Notes: generated by a model not told the origin, from the sequence alone. A stretch of 64,000 nt of DNA from Soonwooa sp. (GCF_030151385.1 NZ_JASLDS010000053.1:78214-142213), one strand, 5' to 3'. Counted from the first letter of the stretch, positions 1 through 9,072 are shown. Numbers and translations are program-made.

Positions 1-1161
1 TTGCTCAAAATTTTGCTCGTTCACCAAGTCCATAACTTCTTTGTAGAAACTAGGATTGTGAGAATCTGAATCTACAAAATCAGTTAAAACCAAAGACTTT
101 TTCGCTTTGTTATATTCCTGAACAAACTGAAAAGCTATTTTAAGTGAATCTAAATCTAGATTGTACGAATCATTGATAATCAGATTATTACGAATACCTT
201 CGATACTTTCCAAACGCATTTCAATCGCTTGTAGTGCATTTATTTTTTCTAAAATTTTTGAGTTTGAGAAACCAAGCTCTTTTAAAACTGCAATTAAAGC
301 TAAAGCATTGCACAAAGTCGCTTCATCACGCGTACTTGCTTCAAAATCGATTTCATCATCAAAAACTTTAACCTTTACAAATTCTTGACGGTTTTTATAA
401 TCATTAAGAATATGGATATCGTTATTTGATTTAAAACCAAAACTAATTAATTTTTTACTTGAATAAAGATTATTTATTTTATTAACAACCAAATCTTTAT
501 CACCGTTGTAAATTATCGTTTTCGAATGTTTGAAAAGCTTTATTTTCTCGTCGATAAGATTTACTTCATCGTCGAAATTTGCAGAATGTGCAGAACCTAT
601 ATAAGTCAAAACACCAATGTTGGGATGGAAGATTTCTTCCTGCAATTCCATTTCATTGGGTTTAGAAATTCCAACTTCGAAAATTCCGAGTTCAGAACTA
701 GCATTTATTTGTAGTAAAGAGAGTGGAAGTCCAATTTGAGAATTAAAACTTTTTGGACTTTTTACGGTTTGGTATTCATTCCAAAGACTTTGATAAAGCC
801 ATTCTTTAAGAATAGTTTTACCATTACTTCCCGTAATTCCGATACTTTTTATGTAAGAATTTTCGAAATGATATTTAGCAAGTTGCCTCAAGAATTGCAA
901 GCTATTCTTTACAATAATCCACGTAATATTAGGATTGTCAGATGTTTTTTTCTCACTGATAATAACATCGATGCCTTTTTCGATTGCCGTTTCGATATAA
1001 TTCTCACCAGAATTTTTGCTCGAATTGATGGCGATAAAGGCTGTGTTTTTTGTAGAATAGATACTTCGACTGTCAAAAGCAATATTTTTGACAACCAATT
1101 TTGGATTACCAATCAATTCAGAATTGGTAAAAAATGCAAGTTCTTGAGTTGTATATTTCAT
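1..1161 (-). CDS. murF: MurF domain of probable bifunctional MurF/alanine racemase, 3' end outside window
   Basis: The frame runs from an ATG at 1161 and is still open at base 1, giving 387 residues. It adds D-Ala-D-Ala to UDP-MurNAc-tripeptide in the cytoplasm. The Mur ligase ATP loop GITGSNGKT is at about residues 108-116. A central-domain segment IFEVGISKPNEMELQ follows, then INDSYNLDLDSLKIA, a form typical of Bacteroidetes proteins in which MurF is fused to alanine racemase. The racemase half would lie before base 1, so the fusion is inferred from family resemblance. The next gene in transcription order upstream, tdk, ends 15 bp before this start and is on the same strand, so the two are probably cotranscribed. 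Confidence 0.82.
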   Translation of the reverse strand, partial: MKYTTQELAFFTNSELIGNPKLVVKNIAFDSRSIYSTKNTAFIAINSSKNSGENYIETAIEKGIDVIISEKKTSDNPNITWIIVKNSLQFLRQLAKYHFENSYIKSIGITGSNGKTILKEWLYQSLWNEYQTVKSPKSFNSQIGLPLSLLQINASSELGIFEVGISKPNEMELQEEIFHPNIGVLTYIGSAHSANFDDEVNLIDEKIKLFKHSKTIIYNGDKDLVVNKINNLYSSKKLISFGFKSNNDIHILNDYKNRQEFVKVKVFDDEIDFEASTRDEATLCNALALIAVLKELGFSNSKILEKINALQAIEMRLESIEGIRNNLIINDSYNLDLDSLKIAFQFVQEYNKAKKSLVLTDFVDSDSHNPSFYKEVMDLVNEQNFEQ

Positions 1162-1176
1162 TTTTTTGTGGAATCA

Positions 1177-1776
1177 TTATTTTGACTCCTGATTATTTTT
1201 TGACAGAACTTCGTCAATGAAAACCCGTCTGCTAACCGCTTCGTAGCTTTCAGTTTCACCAAGTTCAACAATGTCTTTACCATGAGAAATCCTCATCGAA
1301 TAGTTCGCAAGGTTTCCGGTTCTTTTGCAAATAGCGTGCACTTTTGTAACATATTCCGCAGTTGCCATAAGATTTGGCATTGGACCAAAAGGTCGTCCAA
1401 GGAAATCCATATCGAGACCTGCAATGACCACTCTGGTGCCAGTATTTGCCAATTGGTTTGCAACTTCGACGATGCCTTCGTCAAAAAATTGCGCTTCGTC
1501 GATGCCCACAACATCACAATGCGAGCCTAGAAGCAGAATCTCGTTAGAAGAATCCACTGCTGTACTCGGAATTTTGTTGTGATTATGCGATACAACATCT
1601 TCATCCGAATATCGTGTATCGATTTTCGGTTTAAAAATTTCCACTGTTTGTCCGGCCATTTCGGCGCGTCGTAATCTGCGAATCAACTCTTCTGTTTTGC
1701 CAGAAAACATCGATCCACAAATAACTTCCATCCAACCACTCTGTTTAGAATGATTTATTGTATTTTCTAAAAACAT
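1177..1776 (-). CDS. tdk: Thymidine kinase, type II
   Basis: Phosphorylates thymidine with ATP in the salvage pathway. Length (199 residues) is normal for the TK1-like family. The P-loop GSMFSGKT is at residues 21-28, the DEAQFF motif with catalytic Glu94 at 93-98, and the lasso region includes KRTGNLANYS. The usual zinc site needs two CxxC-like pairs. Here only Cys150 of the first pair is present (CKRT) and no second pair is visible, so the structural zinc appears lost, which I recall as common in related Bacteroidetes enzymes. Lies 15 bp upstream of murF on the same strand. Confidence 0.95.
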   Translation of the reverse strand: MFLENTINHSKQSGWMEVICGSMFSGKTEELIRRLRRAEMAGQTVEIFKPKIDTRYSDEDVVSHNHNKIPSTAVDSSNEILLLGSHCDVVGIDEAQFFDEGIVEVANQLANTGTRVVIAGLDMDFLGRPFGPMPNLMATAEYVTKVHAICKRTGNLANYSMRISHGKDIVELGETESYEAVSRRVFIDEVLSKNNQESK

Positions 1777-1904
1777 TCTTTAATTTAGCAATTCATATAA
1801 GCCAAAATTTTCAAGGATTCTTTACTTCAATTTTTGAAGTTTCGAAAGCTGAGATTTGACTTATAAATAAGTTTCAAAATTACGAAAAAGATAATTAGAT
1901 TGTT

Positions 1905-3137
1905 ATGAATGGGCTGCAAGAAATCCAAGACGAGTTGTTTCTTGATATTCAAAATATTATTGAAGAATTAAACGAAATTTCTTCGATTGATGACCTTCTT
2001 CAAAAGGAAAATTTGATCAAAGAACTGTCAGAGAAAGCAACTTTTTTAAAATTAAGTGAAGCATTTGGACTAAACCATATTTTGCAAAAATCTCAAATTG
2101 TTCCAGCAATTGTACATGAGGAAATTGTAAAGCCGGAGGAAGTTTCTCAAGAAGAAATTGTCTCTGAGCCAAGTTTTGTTGAAAATGCAACTGATGAAGA
2201 GGAGGAAGAAAAAGATGATGATTTGGATTTAATCGACAATCAAATTTTAGCAGAAGCACATCAAGAAGAACTTGTCGAAGTTGAAGATAATGAACTTCAT
2301 GAGGATATTGATGAAGAATTTGAAACGCAGGATGACCATCTCGACTTATCGGATAACGAAATGTTCAAAGAAGATGATGTTGAAGAGTTGCCCGAAGTTG
2401 TTGACGAAAAGCTAGAAGAACCAGCAGAGTTTCTAAATAAGGAAAGTCAATTTTCTTTTGCGATGAGTCATGGCAACGAAAGTCCAACAGAAGAACCTAA
2501 AGTTGAGGAGCCAAGTTTGGTTTCTGAAATTTCGGTTTCTGAAGATAAAATCGAAGATAGTTCGACGGAAAGTATTTCTCACATAACTGACACAGTTACA
2601 GAGGAAAAATTGGAAGAGCCTGAAGTTATTCATAACGTGGTTTCTGAAGAAAAATCTGAGGAGAAACCTGTTGAAAAAATCGTTGAGGAATCTCAAGAAT
2701 CTAAATTTAATGATAGAGATTCTGATACTTCCGAAGATGCTCAAAATGCTAAAAAAATCAAATTATCAAATATTAAAGGCATTAGCAAGACATTGTTTGA
2801 TGATGATCCTTTAGAGCGAATTCACACTACAGAATCTGCTTCTGAGGATAAAAATATTGGTAGTCTTGGCAGAAATAATATGCCGACAGATTATATGGAA
2901 GCGCCAAAACCAAAACCAGAATTCCGTTTGGATTTGAATGATAAAATCGCGTTTACCCAACATTTATTCAAAAATAGTCAAGTTGAACTTAACCAAGTGA
3001 TTCATAAACTGAACGAATTCGACAATTTGGATGCTGCCAAAGAATTTTTAAGTGATCTATATTATCACAAAAATTGGGAAAAAGCAGATAGTTATGCGCA
3101 ACGTCTTTGGACTTTGGTAGAAAATAGATTTGTGTAA
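1905..3137 (+). CDS. Highly acidic conserved protein of unknown function
   Basis: 410 residues. A short helical N-terminal part (about 1-70) is followed by a long low-complexity stretch rich in Glu, Asp, Val and Pro (about 70-270). A more ordered C-terminal part (about 280-410) follows, with DFLDLYYHK-like helices and the segment EFRLDLNDKIAFTQHLF. No signal peptide or membrane segment is visible, so it is probably cytoplasmic. Its TAA overlaps the rsmI ATG by one base, so translation is probably coupled. The C-terminal part resembles uncharacterised proteins found next to rsmI in other Flavobacteriia. Function not recognised. Confidence 0.85.
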   Translation: MNGLQEIQDELFLDIQNIIEELNEISSIDDLLQKENLIKELSEKATFLKLSEAFGLNHILQKSQIVPAIVHEEIVKPEEVSQEEIVSEPSFVENATDEEEEEKDDDLDLIDNQILAEAHQEELVEVEDNELHEDIDEEFETQDDHLDLSDNEMFKEDDVEELPEVVDEKLEEPAEFLNKESQFSFAMSHGNESPTEEPKVEEPSLVSEISVSEDKIEDSSTESISHITDTVTEEKLEEPEVIHNVVSEEKSEEKPVEKIVEESQESKFNDRDSDTSEDAQNAKKIKLSNIKGISKTLFDDDPLERIHTTESASEDKNIGSLGRNNMPTDYMEAPKPKPEFRLDLNDKIAFTQHLFKNSQVELNQVIHKLNEFDNLDAAKEFLSDLYYHKNWEKADSYAQRLWTLVENRFV

Positions 3138-3811
3138 TGTCGGGCATTTTATACTTTGTTCCGACGCCAGTTGGGAATTTGGAAGACATGACTTTTCGAG
3201 CGATTAAAGTTCTAAAAGAAGTCGATTATATTTTATGTGAAGATACCAGAACTTCTGGTGTTTTGCTAAAGCATTATGAAATAGCTAAACCGTTGAAATC
3301 CTATCACTTGCATAACGAGCATCAAGCTACGGAAAAGGTGATTCAGGATTTACAAAATGGTCAAAATATTGCCATTATCACAGATGCAGGAACGCCTGGG
3401 ATTTCGGATCCTGGATATTTGTTGGCAAAAGCTGGCGCAGATAACGATATCGAAATGATTTGTTTGCCTGGAGCAACGGCCTTTGTTCCGGCTTTGGTTG
3501 TTTCGGGATTGCCGAATCACGATTTTTATTTTGCTGGTTTTTTACCCCAGAAAAAAGGTCGTCAAACCAAATTAAAGCAACTTGCCGAGGAGAAAAAAAC
3601 CATTATTCTTTACGAAAGTCCGCATAAGATTAACACAACTTTGGAACAGATAAAGGAGTTCTTCGGCGAAGAAACCAAAGTGAGTCTTAGTCGTGAGATT
3701 TCCAAAAAGTTTGAAGAGACTAAACGCGGAACAATCAACGAGTTAATTGAATTCTCCAAAAGCAAAACTTTAAAAGGTGAGATTGTGTTGATTGTTAATA
3801 ATATTTTTTGA
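3137..3811 (+). CDS. rsmI: 16S rRNA (cytidine1402-2'-O)-methyltransferase
   Basis: SAM-dependent ribose methylation of C1402 in the ribosomal P site. 224 residues, at the short end for the family. The N-terminus LYFVPTPVGNLEDMT is the RsmI hallmark. CEDTRTSGVLL is at 34-44, the SAM loop DAGTPGISDPG at 83-93, and PGATA at 111-115. The C-terminal extension seen in proteobacterial RsmI is missing, as is usual in Bacteroidetes. The ATG overlaps the stop of the upstream acidic-protein gene by one base. Confidence 0.96.
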   Translation: MSGILYFVPTPVGNLEDMTFRAIKVLKEVDYILCEDTRTSGVLLKHYEIAKPLKSYHLHNEHQATEKVIQDLQNGQNIAIITDAGTPGISDPGYLLAKAGADNDIEMICLPGATAFVPALVVSGLPNHDFYFAGFLPQKKGRQTKLKQLAEEKKTIILYESPHKINTTLEQIKEFFGEETKVSLSREISKKFEETKRGTINELIEFSKSKTLKGEIVLIVNNIF

Positions 3812-3838
3812 GTTAATTTTTTCGCAACAAAAGATGTT

Positions 3839-3846
3839 TATATTTG
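3839..3846 (+). promoter_or_regulatory. Bacteroidetes -7 promoter element
   Basis: TATATTTG matches the TAnnTTTG consensus and lies 17 bp before the ATG of the delta-60 repeat protein. No TTG at the -33 position was identified, so the assignment rests on the -7 box and its position in a short intergenic gap. Confidence 0.5.
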
Positions 3847-3862
3847 TCTATAAATTTACAAA

Positions 3863-5275
3863 ATGAAAAAAAAAATTTTTATTCTTTTTTCTGGACTTTC
3901 TTTTTTTATTTTAAATAGTCAAAGTCTAGATATTCATTTTAATCCATTTATAGCGAGTGAAAATATTGAGCCCATTTGGGTTGGGAGTATAAAACAACAA
4001 AATGATGGTAAAATCTTGGTTGGTGGCTATTATGGGGGTACATTTTGTATAGCAAGACTAAATTCTAATGGTACTAAAGATAGTACTTTTGTTACACCGA
4101 TATATGGAGGAGGAATTTCAGATATAGCCATTCAATCTGATGGAAAAATTCTTGTAGTAGGCAGTTTTTGGATGTCAGGAAATACGGGGCAAAATATATG
4201 CAGATTGAATACTGATGGAACTGTAGATACTTCGTTTAATACTGGAAGAGGCACAGATATCTCAATAAAAAAAGTTCTTATACAACCAGATGGTAAAATT
4301 ATTATTTGTGGGGGATTTTTGAATTATGATAATAAAGAGCACCATAAAATAGCCCGATTAAATTCTGACGGATCTTTGGACGAAAGCTTTAATGCAAATG
4401 GATTTATATCTTCAGAGTCTATTGTCAATGATATACTGCTGTTGGAAAACGGTCAAATTCTTGCTGCGGCAACTATTTTTGGAGGCGATGCATCAAACGG
4501 GGTTGTTAGGATAAATACAGACGGCACAAAAGATTATTCTTTCAAAACGGATATTCTTAATATGAATCCTGGAATGGTAGTAAATAGCATTGCTTTGCAA
4601 AACGATGGAAAAATCTTAATGGCAGGGATATTTAGATTCAATAGTGAAGATTTTAATCAGCCAAATAAGTATCTTGCTCGTTTAGAAAGAAATGGAGAAC
4701 TTGATTCTTCTTTCCTTATTTTAGACAGAGATAGAGTCGAACATGAGACAGGATCTTTTTTGAAAAAAGTATTAGTAAAACAAGATGGAAGCATTTTTAT
4801 TGCTGGAGAAATTAGCTTCATTGATGGACACTCTAGACACTATTTAGCAAAATTGGAAGATAATGGAAAAGTGGATCTTAATTTTGAAACAGGAGCTGGT
4901 TCGGATGATGTTATTAATACAATTGAATTGCAAAAAGATAGTAAAATTTTAGTAGGGGGCGAGTTTTTAACATATAATAATATACAAAGAAGAGGAATTG
5001 CTCGAATTTTTGATGATAAAATACTTTCTGTAAATAATAGTATATTACCGAAATACAATGTTTTTCCGAATCCTGCAACTGACTTTATTAATGTTGACGG
5101 TGAAACGGAAATTAAAATAATACGATTAGTTAATATGGACGGAAAAGTTATTTTTCAAAAAAAAATATCTAGTAAAAATTATACATTAAACACTTCCGAT
5201 TTACCAACAGGAGCATATATGATGCAAATTATTAGTAATGTGGGAGTTGCTAATCAAAAATTTATTAAACAATAA
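3863..5275 (+). CDS. Secreted delta-60 repeat protein with T9SS type A sorting domain
   Basis: 470 residues. An N-terminal signal peptide (hydrophobic core about 4-18) is followed by repeats of about 50-60 residues containing QxDGKILVGG and LNxDGxxDxSF, the delta-60 repeat that builds a beta-propeller-like fold. The last 75 residues include YNVFPNPATDFINV and end in basic residues, a type A C-terminal signal for the type IX secretion system. Predicted fate is export across the outer membrane and attachment to the surface or release. Substrate unknown. Confidence 0.9.
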   Translation: MKKKIFILFSGLSFFILNSQSLDIHFNPFIASENIEPIWVGSIKQQNDGKILVGGYYGGTFCIARLNSNGTKDSTFVTPIYGGGISDIAIQSDGKILVVGSFWMSGNTGQNICRLNTDGTVDTSFNTGRGTDISIKKVLIQPDGKIIICGGFLNYDNKEHHKIARLNSDGSLDESFNANGFISSESIVNDILLLENGQILAAATIFGGDASNGVVRINTDGTKDYSFKTDILNMNPGMVVNSIALQNDGKILMAGIFRFNSEDFNQPNKYLARLERNGELDSSFLILDRDRVEHETGSFLKKVLVKQDGSIFIAGEISFIDGHSRHYLAKLEDNGKVDLNFETGAGSDDVINTIELQKDSKILVGGEFLTYNNIQRRGIARIFDDKILSVNNSILPKYNVFPNPATDFINVDGETEIKIIRLVNMDGKVIFQKKISSKNYTLNTSDLPTGAYMMQIISNVGVANQKFIKQ

Positions 5276-5288
5276 TTAATTAAGATTT

Positions 5289-6032
5289 ATGAAACTATTA
5301 GAAGGAAAAGTTGCCTTAATTACAGGTGCAACAAGAGGAATCGGAAAAGGAATTGCCGAAGTTTTTGCAGCGCAAGGCGCAAAAGTGGCTTTCACTTATG
5401 CAGGATCTGTTGATAAGGCAAAAGCTTTGGAAGAGGAACTTTCTAAAATTACTACTGTTAAATCTTACCAATCTGACGCATCCAATTTTGACGCCGCACA
5501 AAAGTTGGTAGACGATGTTATGGCAGAATTTGGACAAATTGATATCTTGATTAATAACGCTGGAATTACTAAAGATAATTTGATGTTGAGAATGTCGAAA
5601 GACGATTGGGATACGATTATCAAAGTAAATTTGGATTCTGTATTTAACCTTACAAAAGCGGTGATTAAGCCAATGATGAAAGCTAAATCTGGTTCGATTA
5701 TCAATATGTCTTCTGTGGTTGGTGTTAAAGGAAATGCTGGACAGGCAAACTACGCAGCTTCTAAAGCAGGGGTTATCGGATTCTCAAAATCTGTGGCTTT
5801 GGAGTTAGGTTCTCGTAATATCCGTTGCAACGTGATTGCACCAGGTTTCATCGAAACTGAAATGACTGCTGTTTTGGATGAAAATACGGTTAAAGGTTGG
5901 AGAGATGCAATTCCGTTGAAGCGTGGTGGACAGCCGGAAGATGTGGCTAATGCTTGCGTATTTTTAGGAAGCGATATGTCAGGTTATATCACGGGACAAG
6001 TGATTAACGTAGATGGCGGAATGTTGACTTAG
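5289..6032 (+). CDS. fabG: 3-oxoacyl-[acyl-carrier-protein] reductase
   Basis: NADPH-dependent reduction of 3-oxoacyl-ACP in fatty acid elongation. 247 residues, the normal FabG length. Cofactor loop TGATRGIG is at 12-19 and NNAG at 89-92. The catalytic set is the Ser in NMSSVVG (about 141), Tyr155 and Lys159 (YAASK). The C-terminus GYITGQVINVDGGM is characteristic of FabG. It follows the T9SS gene by 13 bp but is functionally unrelated to it, and a strong terminator follows the stop. Confidence 0.95.
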   Translation: MKLLEGKVALITGATRGIGKGIAEVFAAQGAKVAFTYAGSVDKAKALEEELSKITTVKSYQSDASNFDAAQKLVDDVMAEFGQIDILINNAGITKDNLMLRMSKDDWDTIIKVNLDSVFNLTKAVIKPMMKAKSGSIINMSSVVGVKGNAGQANYAASKAGVIGFSKSVALELGSRNIRCNVIAPGFIETEMTAVLDENTVKGWRDAIPLKRGGQPEDVANACVFLGSDMSGYITGQVINVDGGMLT

Positions 6033-6053
6033 TCAAGATTTTTTTAAATATTT

Positions 6054-6077
6054 AGCAGCTTTCGGGCTGCTTTTTTT
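6054..6077 (+). terminator. Intrinsic terminator after fabG
   Basis: Stem AGCAGC (6054-6059) pairs with GCTGCT (6066-6071) around a TTTCGG loop and is followed by a run of T. It separates fabG from the Lgt-like operon. Confidence 0.85.
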
Positions 6078-6090
6078 ATATCTTCATTTT

Positions 6091-6858
6091 ATGATAGATT
6101 TTCCTGTTACGCTTCATCTTTTCGGAAAAGATATTTTGCTGCATCCCATTACAGAATCTCTTGGGATTTTTGTTGCGATGCGCTATTATACTTGGTTAAA
6201 ACGAAAAGACACCGAAAAATTTAGTAGTGTCAATTCGCTTTTGATTGTCATTGCAGCAACTTTTGGCGCCTTAGTTGGCTCGCATGTTATTGGCTCTTTA
6301 GAAAGACCTTTGGACTTAATGAAAGCACCAAAGACCTTGGCTTACATTTGGTTAAATAATACAATTGTTGGTGGTTTGGCTGGCGGATTAATCGGCGTCG
6401 AGTTAATGAAAAAAATTATTGGTAAAAAAGAGAGTACAGGCGATAGAATGGTCTATCCATTGATTGTTGCAATGTTTATTGGCAGAATTGGCTGCTTCTT
6501 TACAGGTATTTATGAGGAAACTTACGGACTTCCGACAGATACGATTTTCGGAATGCATTTAGGGGACAAATATTTACGTCATCCAGTTGCGTTGTACGAA
6601 ATGTTTTTTCTGTTGGTTTTATTTATTTTCATTAAATATTTGCAGCGAAATTATACTTATAAATCAGGATTTCTATTTCAGGTTTTTATGTTAAGTTATT
6701 TTTCTTTTCGCTTTCTGTTAGACTTCATAAAACCGAGATACAATGTATTTTTAAATTTAAGCACAATTCAAATTGTGTGTTTATTGGTGATCATTTACTA
6801 TATTTATTTAATCAAAAAACAGAAACCAATTAAAAAATTAAGCTATGATATTTCTTGA
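6091..6858 (+). CDS. Lgt-family integral membrane protein (prolipoprotein diacylglyceryl transferase-like)
   Basis: 255 residues with about seven hydrophobic segments. Three family blocks are visible: FIGRIGCFFTG (about 129-139), HPVALYE (164-170) and RFLLDFIKPR (207-216), matching the GRxGNF, HPxQLYE and RFxxEF blocks of Lgt. The Asn after the GRxG core, important in E. coli Lgt, is Cys here (GRIGCF), and the Glu of RFxxEF is Asp. The first 60 residues also differ from housekeeping Lgt. Context (overlap with a small membrane protein, then a Tes-like radical SAM enzyme) argues for a dedicated lipid-related role and not for the general Lgt, but classical activity cannot be excluded. Confidence 0.8.
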   Translation: MIDFPVTLHLFGKDILLHPITESLGIFVAMRYYTWLKRKDTEKFSSVNSLLIVIAATFGALVGSHVIGSLERPLDLMKAPKTLAYIWLNNTIVGGLAGGLIGVELMKKIIGKKESTGDRMVYPLIVAMFIGRIGCFFTGIYEETYGLPTDTIFGMHLGDKYLRHPVALYEMFFLLVLFIFIKYLQRNYTYKSGFLFQVFMLSYFSFRFLLDFIKPRYNVFLNLSTIQIVCLLVIIYYIYLIKKQKPIKKLSYDIS

Positions 6859-7078
6859 AGGTGGTAATTTTGGTGGCGATTTAGCCATATTCGGCATTAT
6901 TTTTCTTATCTCGGGTGTAGTTACATTTTGTGTTTCAATATTATATGCTCTTATTTTAGCAATGATTGCAGCTTCCAATAGAGACAAAAAATACGAATTT
7001 AAGTATCCGCTTTATGGAATTCTTCTAGGACTTTTAATTTTTACCGCAGGAGGATTTATTTGTGGTTTCCAATTATAA
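6845..7078 (+). CDS. Small two-helix membrane protein
   Basis: 77 residues with two hydrophobic helices (about 13-43 and 55-74) separated by a charged loop NRDKKYEFKYP. It begins 14 bp before the stop of the Lgt-like gene and ends 9 bp before the radical SAM gene, so the three are almost certainly one transcript. No family recognised. Its conserved placement suggests a membrane partner of the other two. Confidence 0.8.
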   Translation: MIFLEGGNFGGDLAIFGIIFLISGVVTFCVSILYALILAMIAASNRDKKYEFKYPLYGILLGLLIFTAGGFICGFQL

Positions 7079-7087
7079 AACAAAGTT

Positions 7088-8491
7088 ATGCCAGTAAGAA
7101 ATTATACTTATTACGATTATACGATAAGCCTTTGTCCAGAATGTTTGAAGCGCGTTGGCGCCAAAATTATCATTGAAGACGATTTGGTTTTTATGACAAA
7201 ACGTTGTCCTGACCATGGATTTTTTAAAACTAAAATCGCCACCGATGTTGAGTATTATAAAAACATCAGAAATTATAACAAAGCCTCCGAAATGCCTTTG
7301 CATTTTGGGACAGATGTTGCGTATGGTTGTCCTTACGATTGCGGATTGTGCGTAGATCATGAGCAACATAGCTGCTTGTCAATTGTAGAAGTTACAGATC
7401 GATGTAATCTCACTTGTCCGACTTGTTACGCAATGTCTTCGCCGCATTACGGAAGTCACCGAAGTTTGGAAGAAATCGAAGCGATGTTCGACACGATTGT
7501 AAGAAACGAAGGCGAGCCCGATGTTGTACAAATTAGTGGTGGAGAACCAACCATTCATCCAGAGTTTTTTAAAATCATGGATATTGCCAAGTCGAAACCG
7601 ATAAAACATTTAATGTTAAATACCAACGGAATCCGAATTGCCAACGATGCTGGTTTTGCGGAAAAATTGGCAACTTACGCACCTGAGTTTGAGATTTATC
7701 TTCAATTTGATTCTTTTAAACCAGAAGTTTTGGAAGATTTCAGAGGAAAAGATTTGACGGATGTTCGCATGAAAGCTTTAACAAAATTGAATGAATTAAA
7801 TCTTTCAACAACCCTTGTAGTTGTTTTGCAACAAGGTAAAAATATTGATGAAATTGGAAAAATCATTGATTTTGCTTTAAAACAAAAATGCGTCCGAGGA
7901 ATTACCTTCCAACCTGTAGAAATTGCGGGACGAAATCGTGAAGATTCGGCAGGCGAAAAAATTACATTAACAGAAGTTCGACAAGAAATTTTAAATCAGT
8001 TTCCAGCTTTAAATGCTGATGATATTATTCCCGTTCCGTGTAATCCAGATGCTTTGGCAATGGGATATATTTTAAAATTAAATGATGAAATTATTCCTTT
8101 AACTCGCTACATCAATCCAGCTGATTTACTGAATAATGAGTCTAAAAATACCATTGTTTACGAACAAGATGAAGGTTTGAAAATGCAACTCATCGATATT
8201 TTCAGTACTGGAATTTCGGTGGATAAAGTTCAGCCAAAAGTTAATCAATTATTATGTTGTCTCCCCGAAGTTGTTGCACCAGATTTGGGTTATGACAATT
8301 TGTTTAGAATTATAATCATGAATTTTATGGATGCTCACGATTTTGATGTTCGTGCGGTTAAAAAATCGTGTGTCCATATCGTGGATAAAGATTTAAAAAT
8401 GATTCCTTTCGAAACCATGAATCTCTTTTACCGAGATGACAAGAAAAAATATTTGGAGGAATTAAGAAACGATACGAGGGTTTTGTTTTAA
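7088..8491 (+). CDS. Radical SAM enzyme of the Tes / MJ0619 type
   Basis: 467 residues. The radical SAM cluster motif is C106-x3-C110-x2-C113 (CNLTCPTC), preceded by an N-terminal cysteine array: CPEC 16-19, C40, then CPYDCGLC 81-88 with H94 and C96. GGEPTIHPEF follows. The pattern GCPYDCGLC-x-DHEQHSC before the radical SAM motif is that of the MJ0619-like family, which includes the archaeal tetraether synthase that joins lipid tails. Downstream cysteines (VPCNPDALAMG and LLCCLPE) may bind further metal centres. Position after an Lgt-like enzyme supports a lipid substrate. The reaction is inferred, not shown. Confidence 0.85.
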   Translation: MPVRNYTYYDYTISLCPECLKRVGAKIIIEDDLVFMTKRCPDHGFFKTKIATDVEYYKNIRNYNKASEMPLHFGTDVAYGCPYDCGLCVDHEQHSCLSIVEVTDRCNLTCPTCYAMSSPHYGSHRSLEEIEAMFDTIVRNEGEPDVVQISGGEPTIHPEFFKIMDIAKSKPIKHLMLNTNGIRIANDAGFAEKLATYAPEFEIYLQFDSFKPEVLEDFRGKDLTDVRMKALTKLNELNLSTTLVVVLQQGKNIDEIGKIIDFALKQKCVRGITFQPVEIAGRNREDSAGEKITLTEVRQEILNQFPALNADDIIPVPCNPDALAMGYILKLNDEIIPLTRYINPADLLNNESKNTIVYEQDEGLKMQLIDIFSTGISVDKVQPKVNQLLCCLPEVVAPDLGYDNLFRIIIMNFMDAHDFDVRAVKKSCVHIVDKDLKMIPFETMNLFYRDDKKKYLEELRNDTRVLF

Positions 8492-8541
8492 AAAGAAAAA
8501 CCTTTTAACAAACAATTTAGTTAGCATAGCAGAAAGATAAA

Positions 8542-8889
8542 ATGGATATTCAAGAATTTGCAAAGGAGTGGATTAATGTATGGAACTCCCATAATTTGGA
8601 GAAAATCTTAGAACATTATTCCGATGATATTGAAATCACGACACCAATGATAAAAATGGCAACTGGCAATGACAGTGGAACTTTAAAAGGGAAACAAAAT
8701 GTTGGTGAATATTGGAAAAAAGCCTTACAGAAAATTCCAGATTTAAAATTTGAGCTCTATGATGTTACAAAAGGAGTGAATTGTGTAGCTCTGTATTACA
8801 AATCAATCTTAGATAAAAATGCCATCGAATGGATGTTTTTTAATAAAGAAAATAAAATCTGCAAAATGATTGCGTGCTATACTGAATAA
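8542..8889 (+). CDS. SnoaL/NTF2-like domain protein
   Basis: 115 residues, a single NTF2-like fold as judged by the opening helix FAKEWINVWNSHNLEKILEHY, then the strand segment IEITTPMI and the GKQNVGEYWKKAL segment. Proteins of this fold serve as small-ligand isomerases, hydrolases or binding proteins. No catalytic residue set can be assigned. It lies 50 bp after the radical SAM gene and may be read through from it. A terminator follows. Confidence 0.8.
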   Translation: MDIQEFAKEWINVWNSHNLEKILEHYSDDIEITTPMIKMATGNDSGTLKGKQNVGEYWKKALQKIPDLKFELYDVTKGVNCVALYYKSILDKNAIEWMFFNKENKICKMIACYTE

Positions 8890-8960
8890 ATGCGAAGAAA
8901 AATAGTATATAATACTGTATTCGGTTAATGTTTTTCAGTATAAATTAACTTTGTGGTCAA

Positions 8961-8993
8961 AAAAGGCTTTGAAAATTTTCAAAAGCCTTTTTA
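8961..8993. terminator. Bidirectional terminator between convergent genes
   Basis: AAAAGGCTTT-GAAAATTTTC-AAAAGCCTTTTT forms a long A/T-bounded hairpin. It lies between the SnoaL-like gene (+) and the Crp/Fnr gene (-) and can serve both. Confidence 0.85.
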
Positions 8994-9072
8994 CATCATT
9001 TGTGTGTGTTTTTAAAACCGTTTTGTTGTGGCAAATGTATTATTAATTCTGATGCGAGTAAATGAACCTGGG

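Noticed and set aside
7073..7369. Minus-strand frame opposite the start of the radical SAM gene
   Set aside because: Shadow of a strongly conserved coding region on the plus strand, with no own signals.
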